A stretch of 64,000 bases of DNA from NCBI RefSeq assembly GCF_014270105.1, contig NZ_JACNMF010000007.1, positions 38,165 to 102,164 on the forward strand. Direction: 5' to 3'. Shown here one piece after another: positions 28,292 through 37,248 of this stretch. The notes beneath the pieces were generated by a model. The model made no database searches. It was not told where the DNA came from and worked only from the letters and a program-made list of their open reading frames with translations. Position numbers and translations under genes: made by a program. The stretch is from Hyunsoonleella aquatilis (lineage in GTDB: Bacteria > Bacteroidota > Bacteroidia > Flavobacteriales > Flavobacteriaceae). The first letter of the stretch is position 1; the number at the start of each line of letters is the position of its first letter.

Positions 28292-29386
28292 CTACACATT
28301 AAAAAGAAAGTGCATTACATCCCCATCCTTAACCACGTAGTTTTTACCCTCGACACGCATTTTACCGGCTTCTTTTACTTTGGCTTCGCTACCGTAGCTG
28401 ACATAGTCGTAATAAGAAATCACTTCAGCACGGATGAATCCTTTTTCAAAATCAGTATGGATCACACCGGCCGCCTGTGGTGCCGTAGCTCCAATATCCA
28501 CCGTCCACGCCCGTACTTCTTTCACTCCAGCAGTAAAATAGGTTTGTTGATTCAATAACTTATAAGCACCTCTAATTAATTTAGAAGACCCTGGCTCTTC
28601 CAGACCGATATCCTCTAAAAACATCTGGCGCTCCTCATAATCATCCAATTCATTAATATCAGCTTCTGTTCCTACGGCCAGCACCAGTACCTCGGCATTT
28701 TCATCCTTAACGGTTTCTTTCACTTGCTCCACATAAGTATTCCCCGAAACGGCTGCACCTTCATCAACATTGCATACGTACATCACCGGTTTGTCTGTAA
28801 TAAATTGCAATGGTTTGACGTAGTCATTGTAATCGTCTTCACTAAAATCAAGAGCTCTGATGGAACTCCCCGATTCCAACCCTTCTTTGATTTTCAGCAA
28901 AACGGCTTCTTCTTTTTGAGCTTCTTTATTACCTGTTTTGGCCGCACGTTTTACTTTATCCAGCTTTTTCTCAGCAGTTTCCAAATCCTTTAACTGAAGC
29001 TCCATATCAATGGTTTCCTTATCGCGGATGGGGTCGATACTGCCATCGACGTGTACAATATTGTCATTGTCAAAACACCGCAATACATGCAAAATGGCAT
29101 CCGTTTCCCGAATGTTTGCCAAAAACTGGTTGCCCAATCCTTCACCTTTACTCGCTCCTTTGACCAATCCCGCAATATCCACAATCTCAACCGTAGCAGG
29201 AATTACGCGCTCAGGATTCACTAAAGACTCTAATTTTTCCAACCTTGTATCTGGCACGTTTACCACACCAATATTCGGCTCAATGGTACAAAACGGAAAA
29301 TTGGCACTCTGCGCCTTCGCGTTGGACAAACAATTGAACAACGTTGACTTCCCCACATTTGGCAATCCTACAATACCTGCTTTCAT
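28292..29386 (-). CDS. ychF: redox-regulated ATPase YchF (Obg-related)
   Basis: 364 aa, full length. The P-loop [15 protein letters not shown], switch [22 protein letters not shown] and the altered specificity motif NVDE (in place of NKxD), which lets the family prefer ATP, are all present. A TGS domain ends the protein. YchF binds ribosomes and negatively regulates the oxidative-stress response in E. coli. Confidence 0.94.
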   Translation of the reverse strand: MKAGIVGLPNVGKSTLFNCLSNAKAQSANFPFCTIEPNIGVVNVPDTRLEKLESLVNPERVIPATVEIVDIAGLVKGASKGEGLGNQFLANIRETDAILHVLRCFDNDNIVHVDGSIDPIRDKETIDMELQLKDLETAEKKLDKVKRAAKTGNKEAQKEEAVLLKIKEGLESGSSIRALDFSEDDYNDYVKPLQFITDKPVMYVCNVDEGAAVSGNTYVEQVKETVKDENAEVLVLAVGTEADINELDDYEERQMFLEDIGLEEPGSSKLIRGAYKLLNQQTYFTAGVKEVRAWTVDIGATAPQAAGVIHTDFEKGFIRAEVISYYDYVSYGSEAKVKEAGKMRVEGKNYVVKDGDVMHFLFNV

Positions 29387-29519
29387 TTTCCTTAGAAATT
29401 AGATTAAAGACTCAAGAACCAAGACTTTGATTTTTGCGATTGCAAATGTAGTTAATTTCAGAATTAATTTTTGTAACAAAATCCAGCATTAATCGTTATG
29501 TTTACATAAAAATGTCTTG

Positions 29520-30998
29520 ATGAAACAAATTTTAGCTCTTCTCAGTTTTTTTGCTTTCTTCTGCCTTGGTTTTTCCCAAAACCTAACGGCTAAACTCGTT
29601 GCGAAAAGCAATGGCAAACCCATCCCCTATGCAAATATTAAAACAGGTAAATATAGCGGAGTAATTTCCAACGATGAGGGCTATTTCACCATACATGCCC
29701 AAACCGACGACTCCAAAACCATTGAAATTACTTGTATGGGATTTGAAAGCAAAACCCTAAGTATTTCGGAAATCAAGAAACTGAATTTCACCATTGCGCT
29801 GAAGGATGCTGTGAACCAATTAAACGAAGTTTTAATCACCAACAAAAGGCCCAATGCCGATGCCATCATTGAAAAAGTACGCTCCAAAATTTCGGAAAAT
29901 TACGATAACGAACTCAATGCCTACAGTATTTTCCATAGGAATACTGACCGGGTTGATTTTAGGAATTTAGGGTTTGAAATAGAAAAGGCATCGCACGTCA
30001 AGAAAAAAAATATCAACGATGCCAACGCCTCTTTGGAAAAAATGGCTTCGGAAATTATTGCGAGCGACATGGTGCACTTTAAGGATTTTAAAGGTGAATT
30101 TTTCAATTTGAATCCGGACAGTAGCAAAATAAAAGTCAGCAAAGCCACAAAATTGCTTGACTCTAAAAACAATTTTTCGATAGACGACGTTCAGAAGAAG
30201 ACTCAAAATATTGTACTTAAATACTTGGACACTACCATCACTTATAAATTGAAATCTGGGCTTTTTAAGATTGAAGACACGCTTTCCCTTACCGACGAGC
30301 AGTTTAAGGATTTTGAAAAGCAGGTGTATAATATGCCTTATTTGAATAACGAATCACGGAACCTGCTCAGAAAGGCCCAATTTTTTGAAGAATCCTTTTT
30401 GTCCAACATAATCAACCCCAAATTATATGATTACGCCTATGATGGTTCTGCCTTAAAAGACGGCAAGCTCTTTTATTTGATCGACTTTGAACCCCGAAGG
30501 GGAAAATCAAAGTACGGGGGCAAACTGTACATCAGCGAAGCCGATTACGCTATCACAAGAGTGGACTATGGATATTACAAAAACAGGCACGGACAAAAAG
30601 TGAACCTAAAACTGGTACTGGGCGTTAAATTTATAGCTAACGTTGACGAAGGCACCTTACTATTTGAAAAAAACCAAAACGGCAAATACCATCCCAAGTA
30701 CTTAAAGCAAACCACCGGGGCGTATTTTTATGTGAATAGAGATTTGAAATTTATTGAAAACAGCAGAGCCAGAAATAAAACGAACATCAACTTTAAAATT
30801 GAAGGCCAAAACCTGAACAAAGAAGAGCTTCTATTTACGGCAAACGAAAAGTTGACGCTTGAAGGGTTTAAACTCATAAAACAGGACGACACGGTACCTT
30901 ATACGCTCTTGTCTTCTTTTGAAGAGACCATTTGGGGGGATGGAGATATTTTAGAGCCCACTTTGGAAATGAAGACTTTTGATGCCAGTGAGGACTAA
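29520..30998 (+). CDS. secreted carboxypeptidase-like regulatory domain protein
   Basis: 492 aa from the ATG at 29520; a TTG directly before it is less likely. Signal peptide 1-20 (ends GFSQ) and a carboxypeptidase D-like beta-sandwich (residues 22-105: LVAKSNGKPIPYANIKTG ... NQLNEVLITNKR) are followed by about 380 residues rich in strands. The domain order looks like an outer-membrane-associated protein without a TonB plug. Proteins of this kind are common in Flavobacteriaceae and have no assigned function. Confidence 0.75.
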   Translation: MKQILALLSFFAFFCLGFSQNLTAKLVAKSNGKPIPYANIKTGKYSGVISNDEGYFTIHAQTDDSKTIEITCMGFESKTLSISEIKKLNFTIALKDAVNQLNEVLITNKRPNADAIIEKVRSKISENYDNELNAYSIFHRNTDRVDFRNLGFEIEKASHVKKKNINDANASLEKMASEIIASDMVHFKDFKGEFFNLNPDSSKIKVSKATKLLDSKNNFSIDDVQKKTQNIVLKYLDTTITYKLKSGLFKIEDTLSLTDEQFKDFEKQVYNMPYLNNESRNLLRKAQFFEESFLSNIINPKLYDYAYDGSALKDGKLFYLIDFEPRRGKSKYGGKLYISEADYAITRVDYGYYKNRHGQKVNLKLVLGVKFIANVDEGTLLFEKNQNGKYHPKYLKQTTGAYFYVNRDLKFIENSRARNKTNINFKIEGQNLNKEELLFTANEKLTLEGFKLIKQDDTVPYTLLSSFEETIWGDGDILEPTLEMKTFDASED

Positions 30999-31092
30999 TA
31001 GAAATTCAAATCAATTTGGCAAAGAACCCCAGAACCTTGCGCATGGGCTTTAGAAAGTTCATGGAAGTAATAAAATATTAAATCTTTGCATT

Positions 31093-32187
31093 TCACTCAT
31101 ACCCCAATTGCTCAAAAAGCTTGGAAGATGCCTTTAAATATTTATCCTTGTCCGTTTCCTTAAACCATGCTTTGGAAACCAGCTCGTTATTGTAAAGCTT
31201 TGCGTCTTTCCATTTGGACAGTCCTTCTATATTAACCAAAGTCCAATCCTCATTAATAAAGCAGATGGCCTTGATATTTTTTTCATAAACCAGTGAAAAG
31301 TAGTTGACAAACCAGTCGTCCCAAACTTTTGGGTTGTCTGCTTCGATACCAAAAATGGGGTTAGACTCGGCAATCATCACAGGTTTTTTATGCACTTTGG
31401 CAAAATCCAAAACGGCTTCGCCTTCTTTGTTGAGTCCTGTTTTGGAATAGGCATGACCAAAAATGGAAATGCCCACCCAGTCCACATAATCGTCCCCCGG
31501 GTACCAGTCGGACAGCGGATAATTTTTGTAGGGTACCGCTGCATAGGAATGCCACACATAGGCAATATTGTCCACCCCTTCGGCACGCAACATATCCACA
31601 ATATGCCGATAGGCTTTAACATAGTCCTTGGGTTCTAAAACATTATGCGGGCCGTCAAACTCATAGCCAATACGAAGATATACCGGCCGGTTTATCGATT
31701 TAACCCAATTGGCGTAGCGTTTGATGACAGAATCGTAAATGCCTAATATAGTGTTTTCAGTCACATTCCATTTACCCACCATCCACATGGCACTGTGCAA
31801 TGCCGAGTTTGGAAATGTATTGACCAACATTTGATGGTTTTGGCTGGTGCCAGTGCTGTTGGTATGTTTTTTTGTAACGCCAACAAACTCGGTAATGGCC
31901 CAATAGGCCGACCAGCCTCCGGGATTGGGTTGATTGGGAAACTTACGTTTATATTCTTTGATACGCTCCTCTGTTTGCCCCATCACCAACAAGGTTTTAC
32001 CTGCGGGCGGTACAAACTTTGTTTTTTCATAGCTGTAAATATAGTTGGAATCTACTTCGGTTCTGATTTTGGACACCATGGCATCCACAGTTTCATTTTG
32101 AGCAAGAACTGAGGATACTAAACAAAATGTGAATATCATGAAACTACATAAATAGCGGAATCGGTTGCGGTGTGATATCGGCTTCAT
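31093..32187 (-). CDS. secreted glycoside hydrolase, GH26-like
   Basis: 364 aa with a signal peptide (ends VLAQ near residue 30). The TIM-barrel landmarks resemble GH26 beta-mannanases: RPVYLRIGYEFDG near residue 175 with the likely acid/base Glu, YVDWVGISIFG, and VMIAESNPIFG near 270 with the likely nucleophile Glu. GH26 enzymes cleave beta-mannans or related beta-glycans outside the cell. The gene is not in a polysaccharide locus; no SusC/SusD pair is adjacent. Assignment to GH26 is by motif only. Confidence 0.7.
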   Translation of the reverse strand: MKPISHRNRFRYLCSFMIFTFCLVSSVLAQNETVDAMVSKIRTEVDSNYIYSYEKTKFVPPAGKTLLVMGQTEERIKEYKRKFPNQPNPGGWSAYWAITEFVGVTKKHTNSTGTSQNHQMLVNTFPNSALHSAMWMVGKWNVTENTILGIYDSVIKRYANWVKSINRPVYLRIGYEFDGPHNVLEPKDYVKAYRHIVDMLRAEGVDNIAYVWHSYAAVPYKNYPLSDWYPGDDYVDWVGISIFGHAYSKTGLNKEGEAVLDFAKVHKKPVMIAESNPIFGIEADNPKVWDDWFVNYFSLVYEKNIKAICFINEDWTLVNIEGLSKWKDAKLYNNELVSKAWFKETDKDKYLKASSKLFEQLGYE

Positions 32188-32437
32188 AGAATTTGATTTA
32201 AAACCTTAAAATACAATTTATAGGACAATTATACGAAGGGTTTCGGATATGTATGGGACGTGTATAGGACAAAGCAGTTCATTACTCATAGTTTTTAGAA
32301 AACAGCAATCCTTCTGAAAGCACCTCAAAACCATAACATCCAATTATAGTATTCATAAAAAACATTAATGTATTTTTAAAAAATCATAAATCAAAATTTC
32401 GTAATTTTAAATGTGAAAAATTAAAATTTTAAAAAAA

Positions 32438-32833
32438 ATGAAAGAGATAATTAAATTATTCGTAATTGCAGTACTGTTTTTAGGTACTAACTCCATTACT
32501 GCCCAAAGTGAAATCAGCGCAGATCAGCCTGAGTTTTATGTGAAAATTCTAAAGGAAATGCCATCACTGGATGCGTTTGGCGAACATAAATATACTGTAT
32601 TAAAAAGTGAAGCTTCCACTTTTCGTGAAAGTGCAGGTGATAACCAAAAAAACCTTACGGATTACTACAAAAATATTATGAGAGAAATGCCCTCTTTGGA
32701 CGCCTTTGGAGAGTATAAATATTACACATCCAATGGAGATGCAGTGGCATCGAGTGCATCACCCAAAAGCAAGGCAATAACCGAAGATTTTGACCAAAAA
32801 ATTGTAGAAGAAATGCCGTCGTTACGTCGTTAA
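32438..32833 (+). CDS. small secreted protein with EMPSLDAFGE repeats
   Basis: 131 aa with a signal peptide (ends SITAQ). The mature part holds three spaced copies of one motif: KEMPSLDAFGEHKY at about 45-58, REMPSLDAFGEYKY at 86-99, and EEMPSL at the extreme C-terminus, where the reading frame ends RR-stop instead of continuing DAFGE. I know no family. The truncated third copy suggests an earlier longer protein or repeat turnover. The upstream 249 bases hold only AT-rich sequence with TAATTTTA as a weak -7. Confidence 0.6.
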   Translation: MKEIIKLFVIAVLFLGTNSITAQSEISADQPEFYVKILKEMPSLDAFGEHKYTVLKSEASTFRESAGDNQKNLTDYYKNIMREMPSLDAFGEYKYYTSNGDAVASSASPKSKAITEDFDQKIVEEMPSLRR

Positions 32834-32977
32834 TCCATTAGATATTTTATATCGAAAGAAGCTGGGGCTTAAAATTGTTTTAAACTCCGGCCTTTTGTTT
32901 TTATACACCAGAAAACATTTTTAAATACGCCTCTAAAACAAAAGAAGCTCAATTTAATAGAACGGATTATGTTTATC

Positions 32978-33535
32978 CTATACCAAAAATCCCGTATCGT
33001 CTATCTCTAAAACGGTATGGTCTTCCCGGAAGTTTCTAGCACTTGAGTACTTCCAATCCACGGCATTCGTTACAAAACCACTCACCACTGGATTATTGTG
33101 TATATAATCTATTTTCTGTTTAATTACCTTTTCGCTCCATAACTCGATAGGTTTATTGTGTTGTTGCCAGAATTGGTATTTGCTAGTGGTTGCGTTCTTT
33201 TTACCTGCTCTTTCAAACATCCATAACATCCACTCTTTTCTGCTTTCTTGTGGATTGTTTGCAATGGCTTCAATTACTTTTTTAGCCGTGTATCGCTTAA
33301 AATCCCTCAATAAATCTGATGGCTGGCTATTAGCCGAACGGAATATAAAATGCACATGGCTTGGCATAAAACAATAACAGTACAATTCCATACCCTTTTC
33401 TGCTCTGCAATAGTTTACGCTATCCGCCAGCACATCAAAATAGACCTGCCTTGTAAATACATCAATCCAATTTACAGTGGCAAAGCTTACAAAGTATAGG
33501 CCGTCCTTGTTGTGGAATTTATAGTTTCTGCTCAT
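32978..33535 (-). CDS. REP-associated tyrosine transposase (RAYT, Y1/HUH type)
   Basis: 185 aa. The HUH motif is HVHFIF with His60 and His62. Other landmarks are LLRDFKRYTAKKV, KYQFWQQHNKPIELWSE and KIDYIHNNPVVSGFV, whose tyrosine is a candidate conserved residue. RAYTs are single-copy IS200-like enzymes that nick and move REP hairpins rather than themselves. The gene is intact, and five REP-like two-hairpin units begin 32 bases from its start, the arrangement expected for a working RAYT/REP pair. Confidence 0.9.
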   Translation of the reverse strand: MSRNYKFHNKDGLYFVSFATVNWIDVFTRQVYFDVLADSVNYCRAEKGMELYCYCFMPSHVHFIFRSANSQPSDLLRDFKRYTAKKVIEAIANNPQESRKEWMLWMFERAGKKNATTSKYQFWQQHNKPIELWSEKVIKQKIDYIHNNPVVSGFVTNAVDWKYSSARNFREDHTVLEIDDTGFLV

Positions 33536-33567
33536 AGAGCCAATATAACAAAAACCATAATATGCTA

Positions 33568-33686
33568 CCGCTAGCTTGTAGCTAGTGGTTCGTTAAAAAC
33601 AAAAGTCTCTACATTACCGTAAAAGCTTTACTTTTCTTTTTTTACTCTTTACCTTACTCTTATGGCCACTAGTTAAAAACTAGCGG
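33568..33686. repeat. REP-like two-hairpin unit 1
   Basis: The left hairpin is CCGCTAGC-TTGTA-GCTAGTGG (33568-33588). The right hairpin is CCACTAGTT...AACTAGCGG (33666-33686). They are in opposite sense and separated by a T-rich spacer containing GTAAAAGCTTT. It is the unit next to the RAYT gene and the most divergent of five. Confidence 0.85.
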
Positions 33687-33718
33687 TAACCAAAATAAAA
33701 AAAAACCACGATACGCTG

Positions 33719-33839
33719 CCGCTAGCTTGCAGCTAGTGGTTTCGTTAAAAATAAAAGCCTCTGCATTACTGTAAAAGCTTTACTTTTCTTCTTTTTACGC
33801 TTTATATTACTCTATTGGCCACTAGTTGAAAACTAGCGG
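33719..33839. repeat. REP-like two-hairpin unit 2
   Basis: Same two hairpins and spacer as unit 1. The left loop reads TTGCA instead of TTGTA. It matches unit 4 at an exact distance of 1400 bases. Confidence 0.85.
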
Positions 33840-33898
33840 GAGCGGGCGGAACAACAGTAACCAATAGTAACCAATACAACAAAAACCACGATACGCTA

Positions 33899-34015
33899 CC
33901 GCTAGCTTGTAGCTAGTGGTTTCGTTAAAAATAAAAGCCTCTACATTACTGTAAAAGCTTTCTTTTCCTTTTTACTCTTTACCTTACCTTATGGCCACTA
34001 GTTGAAAACTAGCGG
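33899..34015. repeat. REP-like two-hairpin unit 3
   Basis: Same architecture with a slightly shorter spacer (TTTCTTTTCC variant). It matches unit 5 at an exact distance of 1400 bases. Between units 2 and 3 lies the direct repeat AGTAACCAATAGTAACCAAT. From 34016 to 34121 I see nothing further. Confidence 0.85.
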
Positions 34016-34121
34016 GAGCAGGGGCTAACACTTTAAACAGCCGCAAGATTAAAAAAAAACGATTTCGATACAAGAACCGAAACCGTCATTTATTCTAGTA
34101 AGGCACAAAGTGTTTATTCCT

Positions 34122-34331
34122 TTATTTCATTTGTTTATCAATTGACTTCTCTTCAACATAAATTGGCTCATCAACTATTAAAAAATTATTTTTCATTTCT
34201 TCTATCAAAGTCCCTCTAATTGAAGAAGTTTCATAAAATGGACTTTCAATCGCAGTAGAATCAAATATTGCTGATGAACTAGTATATCCTGTATTTTTTT
34301 CCCTGTATTCATTATTTGCAAAAGTACAAAA
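34122..34331 (-). other. in-frame open extension after the protease-fragment stop
   Basis: Seventy codons (including the final TAA) continue in the frame of the preceding gene immediately after its TAA. The translation is coding-like (NEYREKNTGYTSSSAIF ... VDEPIYVEEKSIDKQMK) but has no ATG until 23 residues before the end. A perfect TACTTTTG promoter element lies just inside its start, on the minus strand. It may be a separate small gene with an unusual start or a decayed C-terminal extension. Confidence 0.35.
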
Positions 34332-35063
34332 TTAATTTATTTTTTCCTTTCTCCAACCTTCAAACGTTCTATTGTCTTGAATCATTGTTTGCTGTTGTTG
34401 ATTTGGTTGCTGTATAACTTGTCTGTTTAAAATTCCTTCACTTACAAATACGTCACACCCATATTCTAGGCTTTCTATTAGTGCTCTTCTCAATTGATAA
34501 GTTACTTGATTTTGATTTCCTAACATGACATTTGGCTCAAAAGGTGTTCTTAATTCTAACTCCTTTTCAATATCATCATAGATTGATTTTATGCAATTAT
34601 ACAAATCCATATTAGGCTTTTCAATTTTAAGTCCAAGCTCTTTTGCTTCTTTTCGATGCATTGTATAATCGTGTGAACCCGATTCTGAGCACAAGAATTT
34701 AATGACGGCATCTTCGTGTTCAGGTTCAATTTCATGATTAGCGAGTAGCTTTTTTGCCAACATTTTAATTTGTGCCTTTGATTTATAAACTTGTCCCAAG
34801 GTTAAAGGGTGAATATGTTTAGTAAGATCAATTAATATGTCAGACAACCCTCTCTGGTCAGTAATTCCTAATTCACTTTGCGCCATCTGCAAATAAGAAT
34901 CTACAAATTCAACACTGACTGGTACTCTGGCGTTTGGATTATTTGTTCCTGGAATTGCAGGGTTAAGCGGCCCATTCACACTTGGGTCAATTGGTCCAAG
35001 TGTAGCTTGTTTGGTCATCACAATTCTGTTCGTACCCAATGATATTAATGTACCGGCGCTATG
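34332..35063 (-). pseudogene. 5'-truncated SDH-type Clp-fold serine proteinase
   Basis: The longest frame with a start (TTG at 35039) gives 235 aa. Recognisable sequence begins upstream of it with HSAGTLISLGTNRIVM, then TKQATLGPIDPS, LTLGQVYKSKAQIKMLAKKLL and SHDYTMHRKEAKELGL. This is the order found in the second half of SDH-family Clp-fold serine proteinases. About the first half, with the 'PGG'-type substrate loop, is missing. The homologous sequence stops at about 35063, three bases before a remnant of the RAYT gene start. An intact activity is unlikely. Family assignment is from memory of the motifs. Confidence 0.7.
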
Positions 35064-35065
35064 GC

Positions 35066-35086
35066 GAATTTATAGTTTCTGCTCAT
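35066..35086 (-). mobile_element. 21-base remnant of a RAYT gene 5' end
   Basis: The first seven codons of the RAYT gene (ATGAGC ... AAATTC, 33515-33535) recur here without a change. The following 'gccaat-taacaaaaacc' leader is nearly identical as well. The distance from the remnant ATG to the next REP hairpin (32 bases) is the same as at the intact gene. The rest of the transposase is absent. Confidence 0.85.
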
Positions 35087-35118
35087 AGTGCCAATTTAAC
35101 AAAAACCGTGATACGCTA

Positions 35119-35239
35119 CCGCTAGCTTGTAGCTAGTGGTTTCGTTAAAAATAAAAGCCTCTACATTACTGTAAAAGCTTTACTTTTCTTCTTTTTACTC
35201 TTTATATTACTCTATTGGCCACTAGTTGAAAACTAGCGG
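35119..35239. repeat. REP-like two-hairpin unit 4
   Basis: Nearly identical to unit 2, 1400 bases away, including the TTCTTCTTTTTACTC spacer. It abuts the RAYT remnant. Confidence 0.85.
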
Positions 35240-35298
35240 GAGCGGGCGGAACAACAGTAACCAATAGTAACCAATACAACAAAAACCACGATACGCTA

Positions 35299-35415
35299 CC
35301 GCTAGCTTGTAGCTAGTGGTTTCGTTAAAAATAAAAGCCTCTACATTACTGTAAAAGCTTTCTTTTCCTTTTTACTCTTTACCTTACCTTATGGCCACTA
35401 GTTGAAAACTAGCGG
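35299..35415. repeat. REP-like two-hairpin unit 5
   Basis: Nearly identical to unit 3, 1400 bases away. Similarity to the first block ends just after it, at the sequence GGGAGCAGGGG. Confidence 0.85.
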
Positions 35416-35468
35416 GAGCAGGGGAGCCAGAGGGAACAACCATATTATTTTGAACAAACAAAATTCAA

Positions 35469-35657
35469 CTATTTTTTCCTGCCCTCCATTTTATCTATTA
35501 AGGCAATAAATATCTTAGAAATTGGAAAGGCACTAAAAAGGACTACTATTCTTTTGACAACAATATCCGACTTTTTTGATGGCATAATCCAGAATAAAAC
35601 AAGAATTACTAAAAAAAAGATGAGCAACGCAATTAAGTTAAATGATTGTCTTTCCAT
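35469..35657 (-). CDS. small membrane protein of unknown function
   Basis: 62 aa with two hydrophobic segments (residues 7-24 and 36-52) separated by a short KKSDIVVKR loop, and a basic end (KMEGRKK). The topology suggests a small inner-membrane hairpin. No family is recognised. It lies between the REP units and the RteC-like gene in an AT-rich accessory patch. Confidence 0.5.
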   Translation of the reverse strand: MERQSFNLIALLIFFLVILVLFWIMPSKKSDIVVKRIVVLFSAFPISKIFIALIDKMEGRKK

Positions 35658-35729
35658 AATATAGATGTATTACTCACAAAATAACATCCATTTCTTTTTC
35701 TTGGCCGTTCCAATGCGTTCCGGAACGGA

Positions 35730-36658
35730 TTAGTTGACCAGTTTTACATTTGGCAAATGAAAATTTTGTTTTTTAAAAGTTCTCTGGTTCTCTTCAAATT
35801 TATCATCCTCTGGATTGAGGTATTTCCGCAAAGTACCTTCAGCTACATCTACCTCAAATAAATCCTTAATTTGCTTAGCAAATGCAGTATAATTTATTTC
35901 TCCACTCTTCAATCTTGGAGGCTCGATATAACCTTCTTGAGCTAGCGCACTTAGAACATAACCAATATGAGTCTCTTTCCTAACCATTTAATTTTTTTCG
36001 ATAACATATGAACCTTAAATGTCTCATTCATATACTTTTCAATTCTTAATAAGTCTAGAACGAATTGATTTGCTATATGCAACAGAGCAAAAGGCAACCA
36101 GCTTAAAACTTGAAATCTCAAATAATGAAAATTAGTAAAATAGAAGCTTTCGGAAGAATCATTCATCCACGAAATTGAGCTGTCATTGATTTTTTCAAAA
36201 ATTCTGAGCATAACCCCATCTTCTGGATACTCATTAGAATCAATATCCCTAGTATACAAATCAGTCAAACTTTGGGAGTCAAAATTATCAATGAGAATAG
36301 AAAAATATCTGGATCTCTTACTATCAATAAACATATCCGCCTTAAGCGTTCGAATCTTAATATTGACTGCATCAATATTAAATTTTATAAATGGTCGAAA
36401 TGTATTTGTTTTTGCTGTCGATAACTTCAAATAAATTTGTGATAGAGCATTTTCATATTGTTTTTTTAAAGCATTTAAAATTTCTTCTTGCCGAAGTTTT
36501 ATTTCACTAAGGCTTATTTCATAGTAATTTTTGTTTTTATATTTCAAAAGAACAAAATGCTCTTCATAATCTACCAAATCTGAACATGGATCAATTAGAA
36601 AATCTTGATAATAATTTTCTCCTAAAGCCTTTATAAAGGATTTTACGCTTTTCATCAA
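35730..36658 (-). pseudogene. RteC-like gene interrupted by a frameshift
   Basis: Two frames overlap here: 235 codons from 36658 to 35951 and 85 codons from 35987 to 35730. The first frame carries IKWLGK and then turns into RLILVMF-stop. The second carries KETHIGYVLSALAQEGYIEPPRL and AFAKQIKDLFEVDVAEGTLRKYL. Inserting one A in the AAA at 35976-35978 joins them as WLGKETHIGYVLSAL, which fits the C-terminal pattern of RteC proteins (W-x-G-x-K/E-T-x-LI-x-L-x-x-A-L, then a helical end). RteC regulates excision of conjugative elements in Bacteroides. The match is by pattern and may be remote. Confidence 0.6.
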
Positions 36659-36782
36659 TAATTTAATGACTCAAATATTCTTAACTGTAAAACTAATTCA
36701 TGTTCTTTATTAACATAAACCTACAAGCTAAGCTATACTTTTCTTATTATATATAAAACACGACTTATCAGCACTTATAAAC

Positions 36783-36812
36783 AAAAAACCCCAAGCTTTC
36801 ACTCAGGGTTTC
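36783..36812 (-). terminator. terminator after ferredoxin gene
   Basis: On the minus strand AACCCTGAG...CTTGGGGTT forms a 9-bp stem with wobble pairs, followed by a run of U. It lies about 40 bases past the ferredoxin stop. Confidence 0.65.
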
Positions 36813-36848
36813 CATTATTATTTAATGTCGATTATCGACTCGACTCGA

Positions 36849-37202
36849 CTATCCGTCGGGATGCATAAAGCGTTGTTTGGCTAATAGTTCGTCTTCGGTT
36901 TCTACATGGTCCTCATCCGGTACGCAACAATCCACTGGGCAAACCGCCGCACATTGTGGCTCGTCGTGGAATCCTTTACATTCGGTACACTTATCGGGTA
37001 CGATGTAATACAGTTCGTCACTTACGGGTTCTTGGGCCTCTTCAGCATCTACTTCCCTGCCGTCGGTCAGCACCACAGTACCTTCCAAACTGGTTCCGTC
37101 TTTATAGCGCCAATCGTCTGCGCCTTCGTATATTGCAGTGTTAGGGCACTCCGGTTCGCAGGCCCCACAATTTATACATTCGTCTGTTATTATAATTGCC
37201 AT
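36849..37202 (-). CDS. 4Fe-4S dicluster ferredoxin
   Basis: 117 aa. The first cluster is CINCGACEPECP near the N-terminus. The second is CTECKGFHDEPQCAAVCP, with the longer spacing seen in the 2[4Fe-4S] YfhL/FdxA type. Between them is an acidic insert of about 45 residues. It is a soluble electron carrier; the partner enzyme is unknown. It is divergently transcribed from the acyl-CoA reductase gene across a promoter inverted repeat. Confidence 0.9.
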   Translation of the reverse strand: MAIIITDECINCGACEPECPNTAIYEGADDWRYKDGTSLEGTVVLTDGREVDAEEAQEPVSDELYYIVPDKCTECKGFHDEPQCAAVCPVDCCVPDEDHVETEDELLAKQRFMHPDG

Positions 37203-37225
37203 AGCGTTTTTTCTTTTTATTTTTG
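37196..37225 (+). promoter_or_regulatory. promoter for the acyl-CoA reductase gene
   Basis: A TTG -33 core (37196-37198), a 19-base spacer and TATTTTTG (37218-37225) followed by C. The start would be near 37232. The element is the left arm of an inverted repeat with the ferredoxin promoter. Confidence 0.55.
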
Positions 37226-37248
37226 CATCTGTTTTTCCAACAGAAAAG

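Noticed and set aside
33540..35420. CRISPR array
   Set aside because: The repeats are long two-hairpin units with conserved spacers and no regular short repeat-spacer alternation; they fit REP units next to a RAYT.
35951..35987. Programmed -1 frameshift joining the two RteC-like frames
   Set aside because: The second frame has a TAA directly before its ATG, and a plain one-A loss at 35976-35978 explains the break better.
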